Virus record (IMG/VR): IMGVR_UViG_3300042691_024779
Coordinates: 1 to 23,579 of that record
Source of the DNA: a virus
Direction: 5' to 3' (one strand)
DNA: 23,579 nt
Below, one piece after another: positions 9,301 through 18,900 of the stretch (position 1 is the first letter of the stretch; each line of letters opens with the position of its first letter). The notes beneath the pieces are model-generated. The model was not told where the DNA came from, did no database searches, and saw only the letters and a program-made list of their open reading frames with translations. The translations under genes and the position numbers were made by a program.

Positions 9301-11254
9301 ATCCCTTTATCACCAACCCTACGGTTTTACCGTAGATAATACTAAATTTAGTTCATTCACAAATAATTCACTTTACTATTATAACTCAACAGATAAAAGT
9401 CAGGCAATATCTTTTAAACCATTTCCTTTTGACACAAAGAGTTTAGGGTTCTATACAAATAACACAGGAACTATTGATAACGGTTCCGTTAACCAAATAC
9501 GTTTTCAGTACAATCCGGTCAGTTCATCCTACACCGGTCAAGGAAATGTTGAGGGTGGAACTATAATAACATCTAATGCCCCATTAGGTGGTCTATTAGA
9601 CCCAACTCTAAATACTTCATTAGAAGTTAGGGCAATGTCACCGGCATATCATTTACAACAGTTTACTAATGTTACAATTACAAACAATAATAGACTTGTA
9701 TTTAGGTCCGACAGATTACCAACCTCAACCACAGTTCAAATTAGTGGTAATTCTTCTTATTCCTTACATTTAAATGACAATTTTGCAATTTATAACGTTA
9801 CTGAACAAGGTAATGGTATGACAACTCCTTTTGTTCCATTGGCGGCAACTGACACTACTAATAATTTAGATGACCTTACAGGTGACACTTCTAATGGTAT
9901 TACTGATGCGGTTATTAGTTCATTACAATGTAATAATTTAACATTACTTGAGTGTTATAGTGGTAATGGAACTAGTTTTGGTGTTAGTGAACCATGTGAT
10001 GCAAATTTAGATGATAAAAGAGTAAAAGGTGGATGTTATTATTTTGTTGATAAAACATTGATAGTTTCAATTCCTAAAGACATTAAATATTTTATTGAAT
10101 GGAAGTCAAGATTTAGAATGATGTTTGCCGCTTGTAGAGGGGTGTTCTCACAAGTTTTCCAAAACAATTGGGTTAATGGAACTCTTTATATGTTTTCATT
10201 TAAAAAGAAAACAATTTTTAACGTAACAGGGCAACCTAAAAAATATTTATTCTGTGGTAGTTATGATAGTTCATTTAGACCTGGACAAGGTCCCGTTTTT
10301 TATACTGAAGGAACCACAAATTCTTTATTCTATAGGTCAACACCATTTAATGGAACGAACTTTATAGGACAAGTTCCACAAAGTAAAACACCAATAACAA
10401 ATTTAGTTCCTGTTGGATATAAAGGAATTAATACTAGAAACATATTCTTTCCAACAACCATTATGGATTTGGGACCAAGAGACCAATTTACAAAAGAAAT
10501 ATGTGTGAATCCACAATTTGAGGGTTATATGTTAGAGACGATGAAATCAACATCATATAATGATACATCAGATTTACTTCAATTATTTATCATTTCAAGA
10601 TTAATTAATAGTAATTTTTGGACTCAAATATTAGGTATTGGAGACGCATCAATTAATAGAATGTTTTCGAGAAGTGAAGATAGAATTGATGGTGATGTAG
10701 CACAACTATTTAGTATTAATTCAGAATATGGTGTTGAAGGATTTAGTGATGATGCATATGATGATGATACTTTATATGTCTCAGGTTCAGGAGATGCTTT
10801 GGTAGGTGTTTTCTTTACGGGTAGCACTGAAAATAGAATTAAGTTAACGCCGGGGATTACAACATTCACACCGACATTGACAAATTATTTCGGATACCCT
10901 AAAACTCAAGAAGTTCCATTTTATCTATGGAAATTAAATACGACAAACACAATTTTTGGTGACGATAAAAACGACTGGTCAACAGGTTTACAAGGTTCAG
11001 GATTTTATAAACAAAAATACCAAACCATGAGTTTTTACCAAGCTCCATTCTCAAATTACTTTAATTCAACAAACTATGGTAAAAAAGGATATATCTATAA
11101 TACCGATAGCAATGGGTATACGGAATCATTCCCACCTGGTCAAAATAGTAGTTTTGTTGTTGGCGCTCCATATCATTTCTATTTTGGGTTAGGTAAAGGA
11201 AAAACTGCAATGAACAGATACATAACAAAATATATTTTGAATCAAGATGCCTAA
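6377..11254 (+). CDS. Giant structural protein with carboxypeptidase-regulatory-like domain and internal hydrophobic segment
   Basis: I do not recognise the whole protein; its place after gp25- and gp6-like genes suggests a baseplate or peripheral tail role. Residues ~49-170 look like a carboxypeptidase-regulatory-like beta-sandwich: VVTGRVIVNGGYGVPNANVS opens it and TNESGDFMIIGAPLG closes it. Residues 497-555 are almost wholly hydrophobic, with breaks at P511/Q512, H521, P528 and R531; they could form two or three membrane helices and are followed by basic residues (KKLKK). A cysteine cluster follows at C591, C594 and C596 (DCEACPCED). The rest is Asn/Thr/Gly-rich beta-type sequence with an acidic patch (DDAYDDDT) near the end. 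It overlaps the next gene by 8 bases. A gp7-like wedge role is possible from size and position but is inference. Confidence 0.75.
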   Translation: MTKSYRIRTAPGTDKNIRVNINQDFDFLEILSLKLRQEDVYTRFCADYGVVTGRVIVNGGYGVPNANVSIFVPLDSVDENDPVISTLYPYRNVDQKNEDGYRYNLLPYRKEYDGHTPTGTFPDREDILTRTEVLEVYEKYYKYTVKTNESGDFMIIGAPLGLQTLTLDLDLSNIGCFSLRPADLIRAGLGTPEQFNGDQFKSSTDLSSLPQLVNIRQDIEVSSFWGENEICNIGITRADFDLRDFGIEIKPHAIFMGSLFSSSDEDFLKTNCKPGKDTGKLCDLVTAPGSILAVRQTIDYDADGRPILERYTLPDGGKVIDDEGTWLVEVPMNLDYVTTNEFGEQVISNDPNVGIPTKGKYRFRIQYQNESGMANSIMRGDYLVPNVKEWGWSLNNDDEPTDLNAQLYSYAFSLDWNDYGDDTTTIGQQMIQEAIDCEDRFYEFNYNKVYTISNFIDRWKWGANRLKHLGIKDITDRTCTNTVNKFPVNDGVRNFDFLVFIMNLLITILTPQFVSLIVILHVLAVLYPVLRVVINLILWIVNTLVYAICIVVAALSKKLKKEDCKKQNIQPLSKDNPFKRISLPMMSYPDCEACPCEDVELAEGDTGFQESATITISANNFSPLSDLSSIASFTSYNSAQSVNSSNPESFNNGIRQVFAGYQYQSLNNNFDKLIKTPITQFPVQGAVTWAGFDVQLAQSMNLANVRQRYFDGENHIKTTVRNINPSTNLVDPSTTFDDSVLIILCDSGTIANLPNSQLVTFTDLTTINDPNVSGLSTTNQFNTNNVTGSTPYNATGLVNKQINWIGTGGTVQNGILKLSITENGKEYKFKGGVEYFQVLTGGTIQQFSGITNTTGGLLNKYLFQKTQAYTYGGYLSFPAVNEYVFPIKFLDGFEDLEIIILSRGVDPYTQKQNIRYDLSRLFGYSFGSGPVIEGSYYLNIPIKPNTGPATSFSFYPWHSSYITPETHKITDNTNTSLYHQPYGFTVDNTKFSSFTNNSLYYYNSTDKSQAISFKPFPFDTKSLGFYTNNTGTIDNGSVNQIRFQYNPVSSSYTGQGNVEGGTIITSNAPLGGLLDPTLNTSLEVRAMSPAYHLQQFTNVTITNNNRLVFRSDRLPTSTTVQISGNSSYSLHLNDNFAIYNVTEQGNGMTTPFVPLAATDTTNNLDDLTGDTSNGITDAVISSLQCNNLTLLECYSGNGTSFGVSEPCDANLDDKRVKGGCYYFVDKTLIVSIPKDIKYFIEWKSRFRMMFAACRGVFSQVFQNNWVNGTLYMFSFKKKTIFNVTGQPKKYLFCGSYDSSFRPGQGPVFYTEGTTNSLFYRSTPFNGTNFIGQVPQSKTPITNLVPVGYKGINTRNIFFPTTIMDLGPRDQFTKEICVNPQFEGYMLETMKSTSYNDTSDLLQLFIISRLINSNFWTQILGIGDASINRMFSRSEDRIDGDVAQLFSINSEYGVEGFSDDAYDDDTLYVSGSGDALVGVFFTGSTENRIKLTPGITTFTPTLTNYFGYPKTQEVPFYLWKLNTTNTIFGDDKNDWSTGLQGSGFYKQKYQTMSFYQAPFSNYFNSTNYGKKGYIYNTDSNGYTESFPPGQNSSFVVGAPYHFYFGLGKGKTAMNRYITKYILNQDA

Positions 11255-12998
11255 CGAAAACAATATAAGAATAGTTTTAGGTTCTCAGCAATTTGCTGGT
11301 AACACGGACAAGGACATTTGGATACAACCACCATTGTTTGGTGATAGACGAACTATGGTTGAAGGTGATAGGTCTTTAACATTAAACCTTGCGGACCAAT
11401 TTGATACGGAAAGACAGGAAAGTAATAAATTTAGAATATCAGGTAAAATAACAAATATATTTAACAATACGGTATCCGGTAAAACAACTTATACACCGTT
11501 TAGAAATATTCTTTATTACACCAATGCTGTTGCAAATGCAACTTTAAATACTCCACCAAACCCTAATGTTCCGTGGGAAGGTTACCCACAGTTTGATGAA
11601 TTTACTTTTGCAAGATATTCTGCAGTTGCGGGACATAGAAATTATGTAGCAAAAAGTGCTACATCTTATAATTGGATGTTATATTTAACATATCCATTTA
11701 GTAGTGATACGACACACCCGATGTCGTATAAAAGTGAGCAGTTTAATGTTAGTGTAAATTTTACGGCTGGAGACGGAATACCTTTTGTTATTTCTACAGG
11801 AAACATTAATGGTAAAAGAGTTGTGTACTTCAACTGTGGAACCAAACATAATTTAAGAATAGGTGAATGGGTTGAGATAAACATCCCAACAAACCCGAGT
11901 GGATTAGGAGGTAAAAAAATATTTCAAGTTTTTTCTTTGGGTAGTGAAAATTATAGGTCAGAAGAAACCGTATTTTCAACTTTTGATTTAAAATTTCCAC
12001 CAAACCAAACTACAAATGGAACGGTTGGTACGTTCAAAAGAATTAAAAATATTGTAAATAGTGGTGAAACAAAATCAATATATTATGTAAGATTACATAA
12101 TGTGATTGCAACTCATTCAGAGTTTAATATTACTCAAGCTGGTTTTGAAAACGGCCCTTTCAGTACTAAGAGTAAATTAGAATATTCCGCATTAACACCA
12201 AATAATGAACAAAGAGTATCGGTTAAAGAAGGTTCAAAAACTTTTAATTTTGTTTTAAATAAAGATATTTCAATAGAAGGTTTAAAAGATAATAATGGAA
12301 AACCGGTAACTGAGCTTTTTTTAACGACAATACAAAAGGGTTATATGGGTTGGTTTAATCCACCTATAACAAACTCATCAGGTATTAAAACTGCAATAGA
12401 TGTTGGATGGGGGTTTAATTTTCTAAAAAATTCTATTGACCCTTGGTGGGACCACACATCACTTAATAATAAAGATAATATTCCTTTAGCGTTTTATGAA
12501 CAACCCGCAGGTAGCGGGCAGTATTTTTATTATAATGATTTTATACCAACAGGAACAATACTTAAAGGTGACTTTTGTGAATATAACTATATAGAACAAA
12601 AAGAATATGTGATATCACCGGCTTATCACAAATATTCATTTAATAGTTTATATTTTTCAGATAACTCGGCTTTGAATTTACCTAGTGGTTATGTTTATGA
12701 ACCACATTATTCTATACCAATCAGAATTTTTAGTAACTATTTAGAATATGGTTTAAAAACTAATACGAGTAACGTCCCAACATATGCATGGTTCTCAGAA
12801 TATGAACAAACTTTTGTGTGGAGAGACATCTACACATATGGATTTATAGATGCCGAAGGACTTGGGGTTGATTATCCTTTTACGAATGGTGCTCACTACC
12901 CATTTAAACAAGTTTTATTTTTACAAAAACCAATACAAAGAACGACAGATATATCAACAACTATCATAAACCAACCAATAAATGACGATTGTGAATAA
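11247..12998 (+). CDS. Predicted phage structural protein, unknown function
   Basis: A 583-residue protein I cannot assign to a family. There is no signal peptide or membrane segment. The composition is rich in Asn, Thr, Phe and Tyr with alternating beta-like stretches, as in virion proteins. The N-terminus begins IRIVLGSQQFAG, and residues ~30-60 include an Arg/Asp-rich stretch (GDRSLTLNLADQFDTERQES). The start overlaps the end of the 1625-residue gene by 8 bases, and its own end overlaps the next gene by 17 bases, so it is probably made by coupled translation as part of the baseplate gene block. It may be a wedge-periphery or connector protein; this is inferred from context only. Confidence 0.7.
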   Translation: MPNENNIRIVLGSQQFAGNTDKDIWIQPPLFGDRRTMVEGDRSLTLNLADQFDTERQESNKFRISGKITNIFNNTVSGKTTYTPFRNILYYTNAVANATLNTPPNPNVPWEGYPQFDEFTFARYSAVAGHRNYVAKSATSYNWMLYLTYPFSSDTTHPMSYKSEQFNVSVNFTAGDGIPFVISTGNINGKRVVYFNCGTKHNLRIGEWVEINIPTNPSGLGGKKIFQVFSLGSENYRSEETVFSTFDLKFPPNQTTNGTVGTFKRIKNIVNSGETKSIYYVRLHNVIATHSEFNITQAGFENGPFSTKSKLEYSALTPNNEQRVSVKEGSKTFNFVLNKDISIEGLKDNNGKPVTELFLTTIQKGYMGWFNPPITNSSGIKTAIDVGWGFNFLKNSIDPWWDHTSLNNKDNIPLAFYEQPAGSGQYFYYNDFIPTGTILKGDFCEYNYIEQKEYVISPAYHKYSFNSLYFSDNSALNLPSGYVYEPHYSIPIRIFSNYLEYGLKTNTSNVPTYAWFSEYEQTFVWRDIYTYGFIDAEGLGVDYPFTNGAHYPFKQVLFLQKPIQRTTDISTTIINQPINDDCE

Positions 12999-13833
12999 CC
13001 ATTATAGACTTACGATAAATCCTAACGATACTGAAATTAATATTCCAATCGAAATAACTTTTGATATGGAAGGTAGAGAACAGGCGGTTGAACAGTTTGA
13101 AACTAATGCTTTACAAACTTTAATTAATGGTATTGAAGATTTTGAAATAGGTAGATTTGCACATGCCCCTTGGGATAATGACCCCGATAAGACTGAAATT
13201 AATTATATATTTAATTTCTTTAATCCAAACCTACCAACAACATTTGTAAATAACCCACCTTCAATTGGAGACTGGTTAGATGACTACCAATACGCGACTT
13301 TTACGGATTCCGAAATATATTATTTTTCAAATTCATTTAAAGGTTCATTCTTTAAATTAGATTTTTACGATAGTAAAATACAAGAAAGTCAAAAATTACT
13401 TTTTAGTGTTATTTTACCAACTCAACAAGGGGTAAAAGAACCAGGAACAATAGGTCCTGCTTTGAATCCAACAAATGTTATGGTTAAAAAACCAAAATAT
13501 ATTTTAGATTATACGGGGGCAGATAAAGAAGGGTTTTTCTTTTATTGGTTGAAAGGTGATTCATACATCGCTCAAAGTTTTTTTTATATGTCTTGTAAAT
13601 TCTTCAACGCTAAAAAAGGACAATTTATAAGAATGGTAAATGAACCACAATCCGGATTTGCGGGACCCGTTAAATTTAATTTTGATAAAGAAAAATATTT
13701 CTATTACAAAGTTGTGATGGATAACAATAGTTATGAATATAAGGTATATAAAGAATCTCCATCACAGGTTAGAGTTGGTGAAGGTCAAACAGCAAATAGT
13801 GCTATAACTTGGTATGAATATGTTAACCCATAA
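12982..13833 (+). CDS. Predicted phage structural protein, unknown function
   Basis: A 283-residue protein without a recognisable family. The N-terminus (HYRLTINPNDTEINIPIEIT) reads as beta strands, followed by a charged helix-like stretch (EGREQAVEQFETNALQTLIN) and then an aromatic-rich body (YYFSNSFKGSFFKLDFYDS and WLKGDSYIAQSFFYMSCKFF). No membrane segment or signal peptide is convincing. The ATG used overlaps the previous gene by 17 bases. The stop codon shares one base with the next start (TAATG), a typical coupled junction. It is co-transcribed with the baseplate genes; a virion role is inferred from this context. Confidence 0.7.
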   Translation: MTIVNNHYRLTINPNDTEINIPIEITFDMEGREQAVEQFETNALQTLINGIEDFEIGRFAHAPWDNDPDKTEINYIFNFFNPNLPTTFVNNPPSIGDWLDDYQYATFTDSEIYYFSNSFKGSFFKLDFYDSKIQESQKLLFSVILPTQQGVKEPGTIGPALNPTNVMVKKPKYILDYTGADKEGFFFYWLKGDSYIAQSFFYMSCKFFNAKKGQFIRMVNEPQSGFAGPVKFNFDKEKYFYYKVVMDNNSYEYKVYKESPSQVRVGEGQTANSAITWYEYVNP

Positions 13834-14975
13834 TGGAATCAGAAAAATTTAGTCTACTTATTTCACCTGAAGTTTTAAATTCAGATGTTTTTGCATTAGT
13901 ATATACCGCTAAAACATACTACGACCTACCAGCAAACGGAGTCCCAACAAATGCAACCGCATTTACTGCAACGACTCAAAACTTCTTCGTTTATTCAGGA
14001 ATGTCTCAGATATTAAGTGGAGGAACAAACGGAACATCATTACTAACAGGATTAACAATACCAATTATGTTAACTCAAACATATAATGATATTGGATATT
14101 ACTCCGAATTTGATGGATTAATTGCACAACAAGATATTATTACAAATTTTTTGGTATCGGGAGATAATACAAGTAATCTCTTCTCAATTAGTTTGTATAA
14201 CACATCGGGAGACTATACAACAAGTTATTTAGATTTTACAACGTTTAGTGTTGATTGGAATGATGGGAGTACTATACAGCAATTAACATCAACTCAACAA
14301 AACCACGTTTATCAGTTTCCTGGAAAATATATAATAACACTTTCAGGTGCTAATCCTTGGGGCGTAACTACCGTATCAAAACCAATAACAATACCATTTA
14401 TGAATGCTGGTGTTCCAAATCCAAATGGGAACATAACATTTACACCTAGTGGGGGAAGTTGGAACGGGGTTCAATTAAATTTAAATTACATATACCCTTT
14501 AGATTCTATTAATAACTTAACATACCAATCTTCATCCAACTGGACTCAAACACCTTTTATTGTTTCAGGATATACAAAATCAAAAATATTAGATTTAAAA
14601 AGATATGGGTCTAACCCGTATACTGTTGGATATGTTTTTACAAAAAACAATCAATTTTATGGAAAAATAAATTCAATTAATAGTGGGATAACAGGGTATA
14701 CAATAGATAATATTGACTACTACGATTTACCTGACGGAAAAACATTCTATGTTGTAAGTAGTAATGGACTAACTCCAAATGATTTAGACCCAACAATAAT
14801 TACTAAAAACGAACAACTTTTAGATTTTGTAATGGCTCCACAAGTGCAAACTGACATTTATGTTGAAAGAGGTAAATATAGTGCCTTTGAAGCCATTGAA
14901 AGATTAGGTGAAGTTGATAACATGGGTGATTTAGAAAGGTATGGATATGGATTCTTCAAAATTAATGAAGCATAA
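13833..14975 (+). CDS. Structural protein with PKD-like domain
   Basis: A 380-residue protein with one clear PKD-like immunoglobulin-fold domain at about residues 112-188: the diagnostic VDWNDGS (V140-D144 within it), then HVYQFPGKYIITLSGANPWG. PKD domains mediate protein or glycan contacts on surfaces and occur in Bacteroidota adhesins and some phage tail proteins. The front (residues 1-110) is Thr/Asn-rich. The C-terminal 45 residues form a distinct motif (IYVERGKYSAFEAIERLGEV, then ERYGYGFFKI) that looks like a conserved assembly or docking end. Its start shares a base with the previous stop codon. A 32-base gap with an AACTATTTAT element follows, so the coupled block ends here. Confidence 0.75.
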   Translation: MESEKFSLLISPEVLNSDVFALVYTAKTYYDLPANGVPTNATAFTATTQNFFVYSGMSQILSGGTNGTSLLTGLTIPIMLTQTYNDIGYYSEFDGLIAQQDIITNFLVSGDNTSNLFSISLYNTSGDYTTSYLDFTTFSVDWNDGSTIQQLTSTQQNHVYQFPGKYIITLSGANPWGVTTVSKPITIPFMNAGVPNPNGNITFTPSGGSWNGVQLNLNYIYPLDSINNLTYQSSSNWTQTPFIVSGYTKSKILDLKRYGSNPYTVGYVFTKNNQFYGKINSINSGITGYTIDNIDYYDLPDGKTFYVVSSNGLTPNDLDPTIITKNEQLLDFVMAPQVQTDIYVERGKYSAFEAIERLGEVDNMGDLERYGYGFFKINEA

Positions 14976-14987
14976 AAAATACAGATA

Positions 14988-14997
14988 AACTATTTAT
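14988..14997 (+). promoter_or_regulatory. AACTATTTAT element before the 302-residue protein gene
   Basis: The third exact AACTATTTAT copy lies 10 bases before the ATG at 15008, with only A/T between (AAAATAAAAA). It sits in one of the few gaps in the structural block. It is a putative late promoter core or A/T-rich translation leader. Confidence 0.45.
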
Positions 14998-15007
14998 AAA
15001 ATAAAAA

Positions 15008-15916
15008 ATGGCATTAGGAACATATGGTATTGTAAGACCTTCAGATGTATCACCAGCGGATGTTGATATCATATTACACTACACACCGAGTAGAGACGTA
15101 ACGGATAATTTTCTTCTTAAAAAGTTAAATTCGCAAAGTATTTTAACACCATATTACCATAACGCTGATACTGGAGGTAATTCGGGTGTAGAAATTTTAG
15201 GAGGTTTATATAATTTAAAATTACCTGCTAGTGAGTTTAACAAAAAAGGAATCTACACATTGTATATTAAACCTGCTGAAATAAGAACAACTATCACTGA
15301 TTGTGGGGTATTATCGGCACTTCCAAATGTAAAAGGTATTATTATTAATATTAATGATGTTCCATCACAATACAGAAATAAATTTACAAACCAAGGGTTA
15401 GTTGGGTTTAGAGTTGAATACCTAAATTTAGATGGGAGTAAAATACCAAATTTTTATAGAATAGTAACTTCATCATTTTTTTGTGAACCTATTACAAATG
15501 AACAAGTTAATTCATCACAAAAAACCATCAGATATCGTTACGTTGATGGCGGGAGTGACTTAGTATTTTGTACTTTATCACCATCCTCTTCACCAACAAA
15601 CAAACCAACAGCAACACCTTTTATAGGTCAACCAAATCAAAAAATTATTGTATCTAATACTTTCTTTAATCCAATCACCATTGATATACAAATGGCTGAT
15701 TACGATTTGGATACGATTGCAATAGCTCTTTACGGTAATCAAACTAAGAGTATGGAAGACGGTATTTACACATTATATGATAGTAATAACAACATCTATA
15801 AACAATACAACTTGTTTGAGGTTAGAGATAACTTTAATGAGTTGTTATACGAAGTTAGACAAGATAGGGGTGCTAATATAGACTTCAGTAAAAACTTCAC
15901 AAATATTATTACTTAA
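15008..15916 (+). CDS. Predicted phage structural protein with Ser/Pro/Thr linker, unknown function
   Basis: A 302-residue protein that I cannot assign. The front half (about residues 1-190) is beta-rich, with segments such as YGIVRPSDVSPADVDIILHY and GIYTLYIKPAEIRTTI. A low-complexity linker (LSPSSSPTNKPTATPF, about residues 193-208) joins it to a compact C-terminal domain of about 90 residues (VSNTFFNPITIDIQMADYD, ending in DFSKNFTNII). The linker is the same type as the longer Pro-Thr linker in the next protein, which suggests both expose a separate domain at the tail tip. The stop overlaps the next start as TAATG. A role in the baseplate or fibre attachment is inferred from neighbours. 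Confidence 0.7.
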   Translation: MALGTYGIVRPSDVSPADVDIILHYTPSRDVTDNFLLKKLNSQSILTPYYHNADTGGNSGVEILGGLYNLKLPASEFNKKGIYTLYIKPAEIRTTITDCGVLSALPNVKGIIININDVPSQYRNKFTNQGLVGFRVEYLNLDGSKIPNFYRIVTSSFFCEPITNEQVNSSQKTIRYRYVDGGSDLVFCTLSPSSSPTNKPTATPFIGQPNQKIIVSNTFFNPITIDIQMADYDLDTIAIALYGNQTKSMEDGIYTLYDSNNNIYKQYNLFEVRDNFNELLYEVRQDRGANIDFSKNFTNIIT

Positions 15917-18900
15917 TGGCTAATAAGATTTTCTTCCCACCTATTGGAACAAATACTTTTGCAGATAATCTTGTCGGAGTTCAGATTACTGATGCAGGTG
16001 GATTAACGCAAGGAAATTTCCAATTTACCTCAGCGATATACGAAAAGTCTAACAGAACTTTCGATACTGGGGTTTTTTCTGAACCATATACTTTAGATAA
16101 TATAAATGTCACTAATATTGATGAGGCAAGAAGAATAATTGAAAAAAACTTTAAAGTTTATCCAAACTATGATTTATCAGAAATAACAAGTTTTTCTCTT
16201 TATGGTTCATTAACCAAAAGACTTTCAGCGTCGGCGATTAAAATAATTAATAATTTCCCTGCGGCTATTGAAATAATCGCTTTACACCAATCAGGATTAT
16301 ACTCCGGATTTACTGCTTATAATATTGTTTATAATTCAGTTAATAACGAAACAACTTTTGATATGGATTCTGGATTATTTAGAAATCCATTTAGTATTGA
16401 TTTTTCTGTTAATGCTGAAAGAAACATCGCGGTCCAACCGTTTCCTGTTCACCCAATAAGGGCTTTGACTACTGAATATGAAAAGTATTCAATCTATTTT
16501 GAAGATTTAAATAAAGAATATAATTTAACATTTTTTGAACCAACTCAAAGTATGAGTGGTGGTACGGTTACCGTTAGTGTTAGTGGTGATTTATTTAGTG
16601 GCGCAACTGCAACAACAAAATCTTTAATTTTAAAACCAAACAATAGTAAAACTCAAGAAATATTTGGAGATGCCTTTGATGAGGTTGAAAAATTCTTACT
16701 TAATCAAAATACCTTACCAAAGTATAAAGCCGTTTTTTCATATCCCGAATATGATGGCACAACAGGTAAATACACACTATATAATAAGAGTGTAACTTGG
16801 CCTATTAATAAATTTTGGAACTTAGATATTACAAGTTCATTATTTAACAAATATTTGGATAATTTACAATTAGTTGCCGAAAGACTTGATGAATATAAAA
16901 CAAATCTAATTAGTAGGTTTTTAATAACAGGTTCATTCAAAGAATTTGATACACAAGACCAAAAAATTGAAAAGGTTTTACAACTTTATGGTAGAAGTTT
17001 TGATGAAGTTAAAAAATTTATAGATAGTTTAGCATATATGAATTCGGTTAATTACCAAGTCGGTAATGATATACCATCGCAACTATTATTTAATTTGGCT
17101 CAAACTTTAGGGATTAATCCTAATATTTCACCAATAACGAATGAGAATTTTTTAGATTCTGTTTTTAGTTCAAAATCTCAACAAATTTATGCAGGTCAAA
17201 CTAATAGCCCGACACCAACAGAATTAAATTATCAATATTATAGGAATTTAATTTTGAATTCTGCTTACATGTACAAAACTAAAGGGACAAGAAGGTCTAT
17301 GGAGTATGTTATGAGATTTATTGGTGCTCCTGAGGCTTTAATGGAATTTAACGAAATAGTTTATGTTGCGGATGCTAGAATTAATGTTAATAATTTCACC
17401 GAACAATATGCAACAATATCAGGTGGAACAAAATTTGTAACGGCACCAGCTTTAGACCCTACGAACACCTTTAAAGTTCAGGGTGTAACATATACAGGTT
17501 ATGCGAGTAGTGGGTTTATAAGACGTATTACCACAACATTAGATGACTATGGAGTGGATAGTGATGGTTACCCTAAAAGCCCTGCACAAACAAGTGACAA
17601 TTTTTTTCAAAAAGGTGCGGGATGGTTCGAACAAACACCAAAACATAGGTCAATAGAGATTGCTGATAACGAAAATTCATCACTTAGTGGTTCAAACCCT
17701 TATTTAATTACAAAAATTCAACCATTTAATTTTGGTCAGGAGTATATGGATAGTCTTAGAAAATTCCCTGACATGAATGTGGGTTATACTTTAAGACGTG
17801 TTTCGGACAACCAAAAATCATGGGTAGTAAGTGATGTAGGTGTAAGAAAAAATAATGATAACTTTAATGGTGTTGATTATTCAGTTGGTAATGACAAATT
17901 GGTAATCAATTCTAAGAATTTGGAACTTTATATGAACATGGGACAAGGTATTACATATGATATATGGGACATGTCTGTTAAGTATGATTACCCAATACCA
18001 AATTCAGGTTTAACATCACCATACCCATACCCTGGAAATATTGATTGGACACACATTGACCCAAAACCAAAACAAAAAACTTTCTTTGAGTTCGCACAAA
18101 GTTTCTATAACAATTTTATTAATGTAAGAAACAGACAAACAATTACTGATGGTAAAACAGGAGGTTATCCAACACTACAATCTGTTTTTTGGAATTATTT
18201 AAATTCAGAACAAACGGTAGGAATACCATCAAATAATTTCTCATACCAAAAAATGATTGATTATACTTTAGGTTTGGGTGATTATTGGCAAAGACTATTG
18301 GAACAAGTTGTTCCTGGTACATCTTTATGGTTGACAGGTCAAAAAATGGAAAACTCTATTTTCCATAGACAAAAATACGTTTGGAGAAGACAAAGAGGGT
18401 GTCAGATTATTCCTGTGGCTTGTATTCCATGTAAGTATATGGGACAACCATTTGCTTATGACTGTATTGACCAAACATTACAATGTAGTATTGATGGGAC
18501 ACCTTCTCAAATATTACAAACATTAGTTGCAAGTTTGTTGTCTCAAAGTGGGTTTACACAAAACATGTGCGATTTAAATAGTATTGTTTCTAACTGGTAT
18601 GTTGATTGTAGATTAGACTCTCAAATATTAGTTCAAGAACAATTTTATACAGGTTATGGTATAAACGATTACCCAACTCAAACTCAACTAATTAATGCTA
18701 TTGATACTGAGTTAGTCGGTTTATATAATTATGGGTTAAATTACTACTTTGCGGGGAACACTTTAATAGTGAGTAATACATCTTGTTATGATAATTTCTC
18801 AACTAGTACATTATATTTAAACATCGGTGTTGATATTGATATTAATTGTACACCACCGGCATCAACACCTACACCAACCCCAACACCTACAGCAACACCG

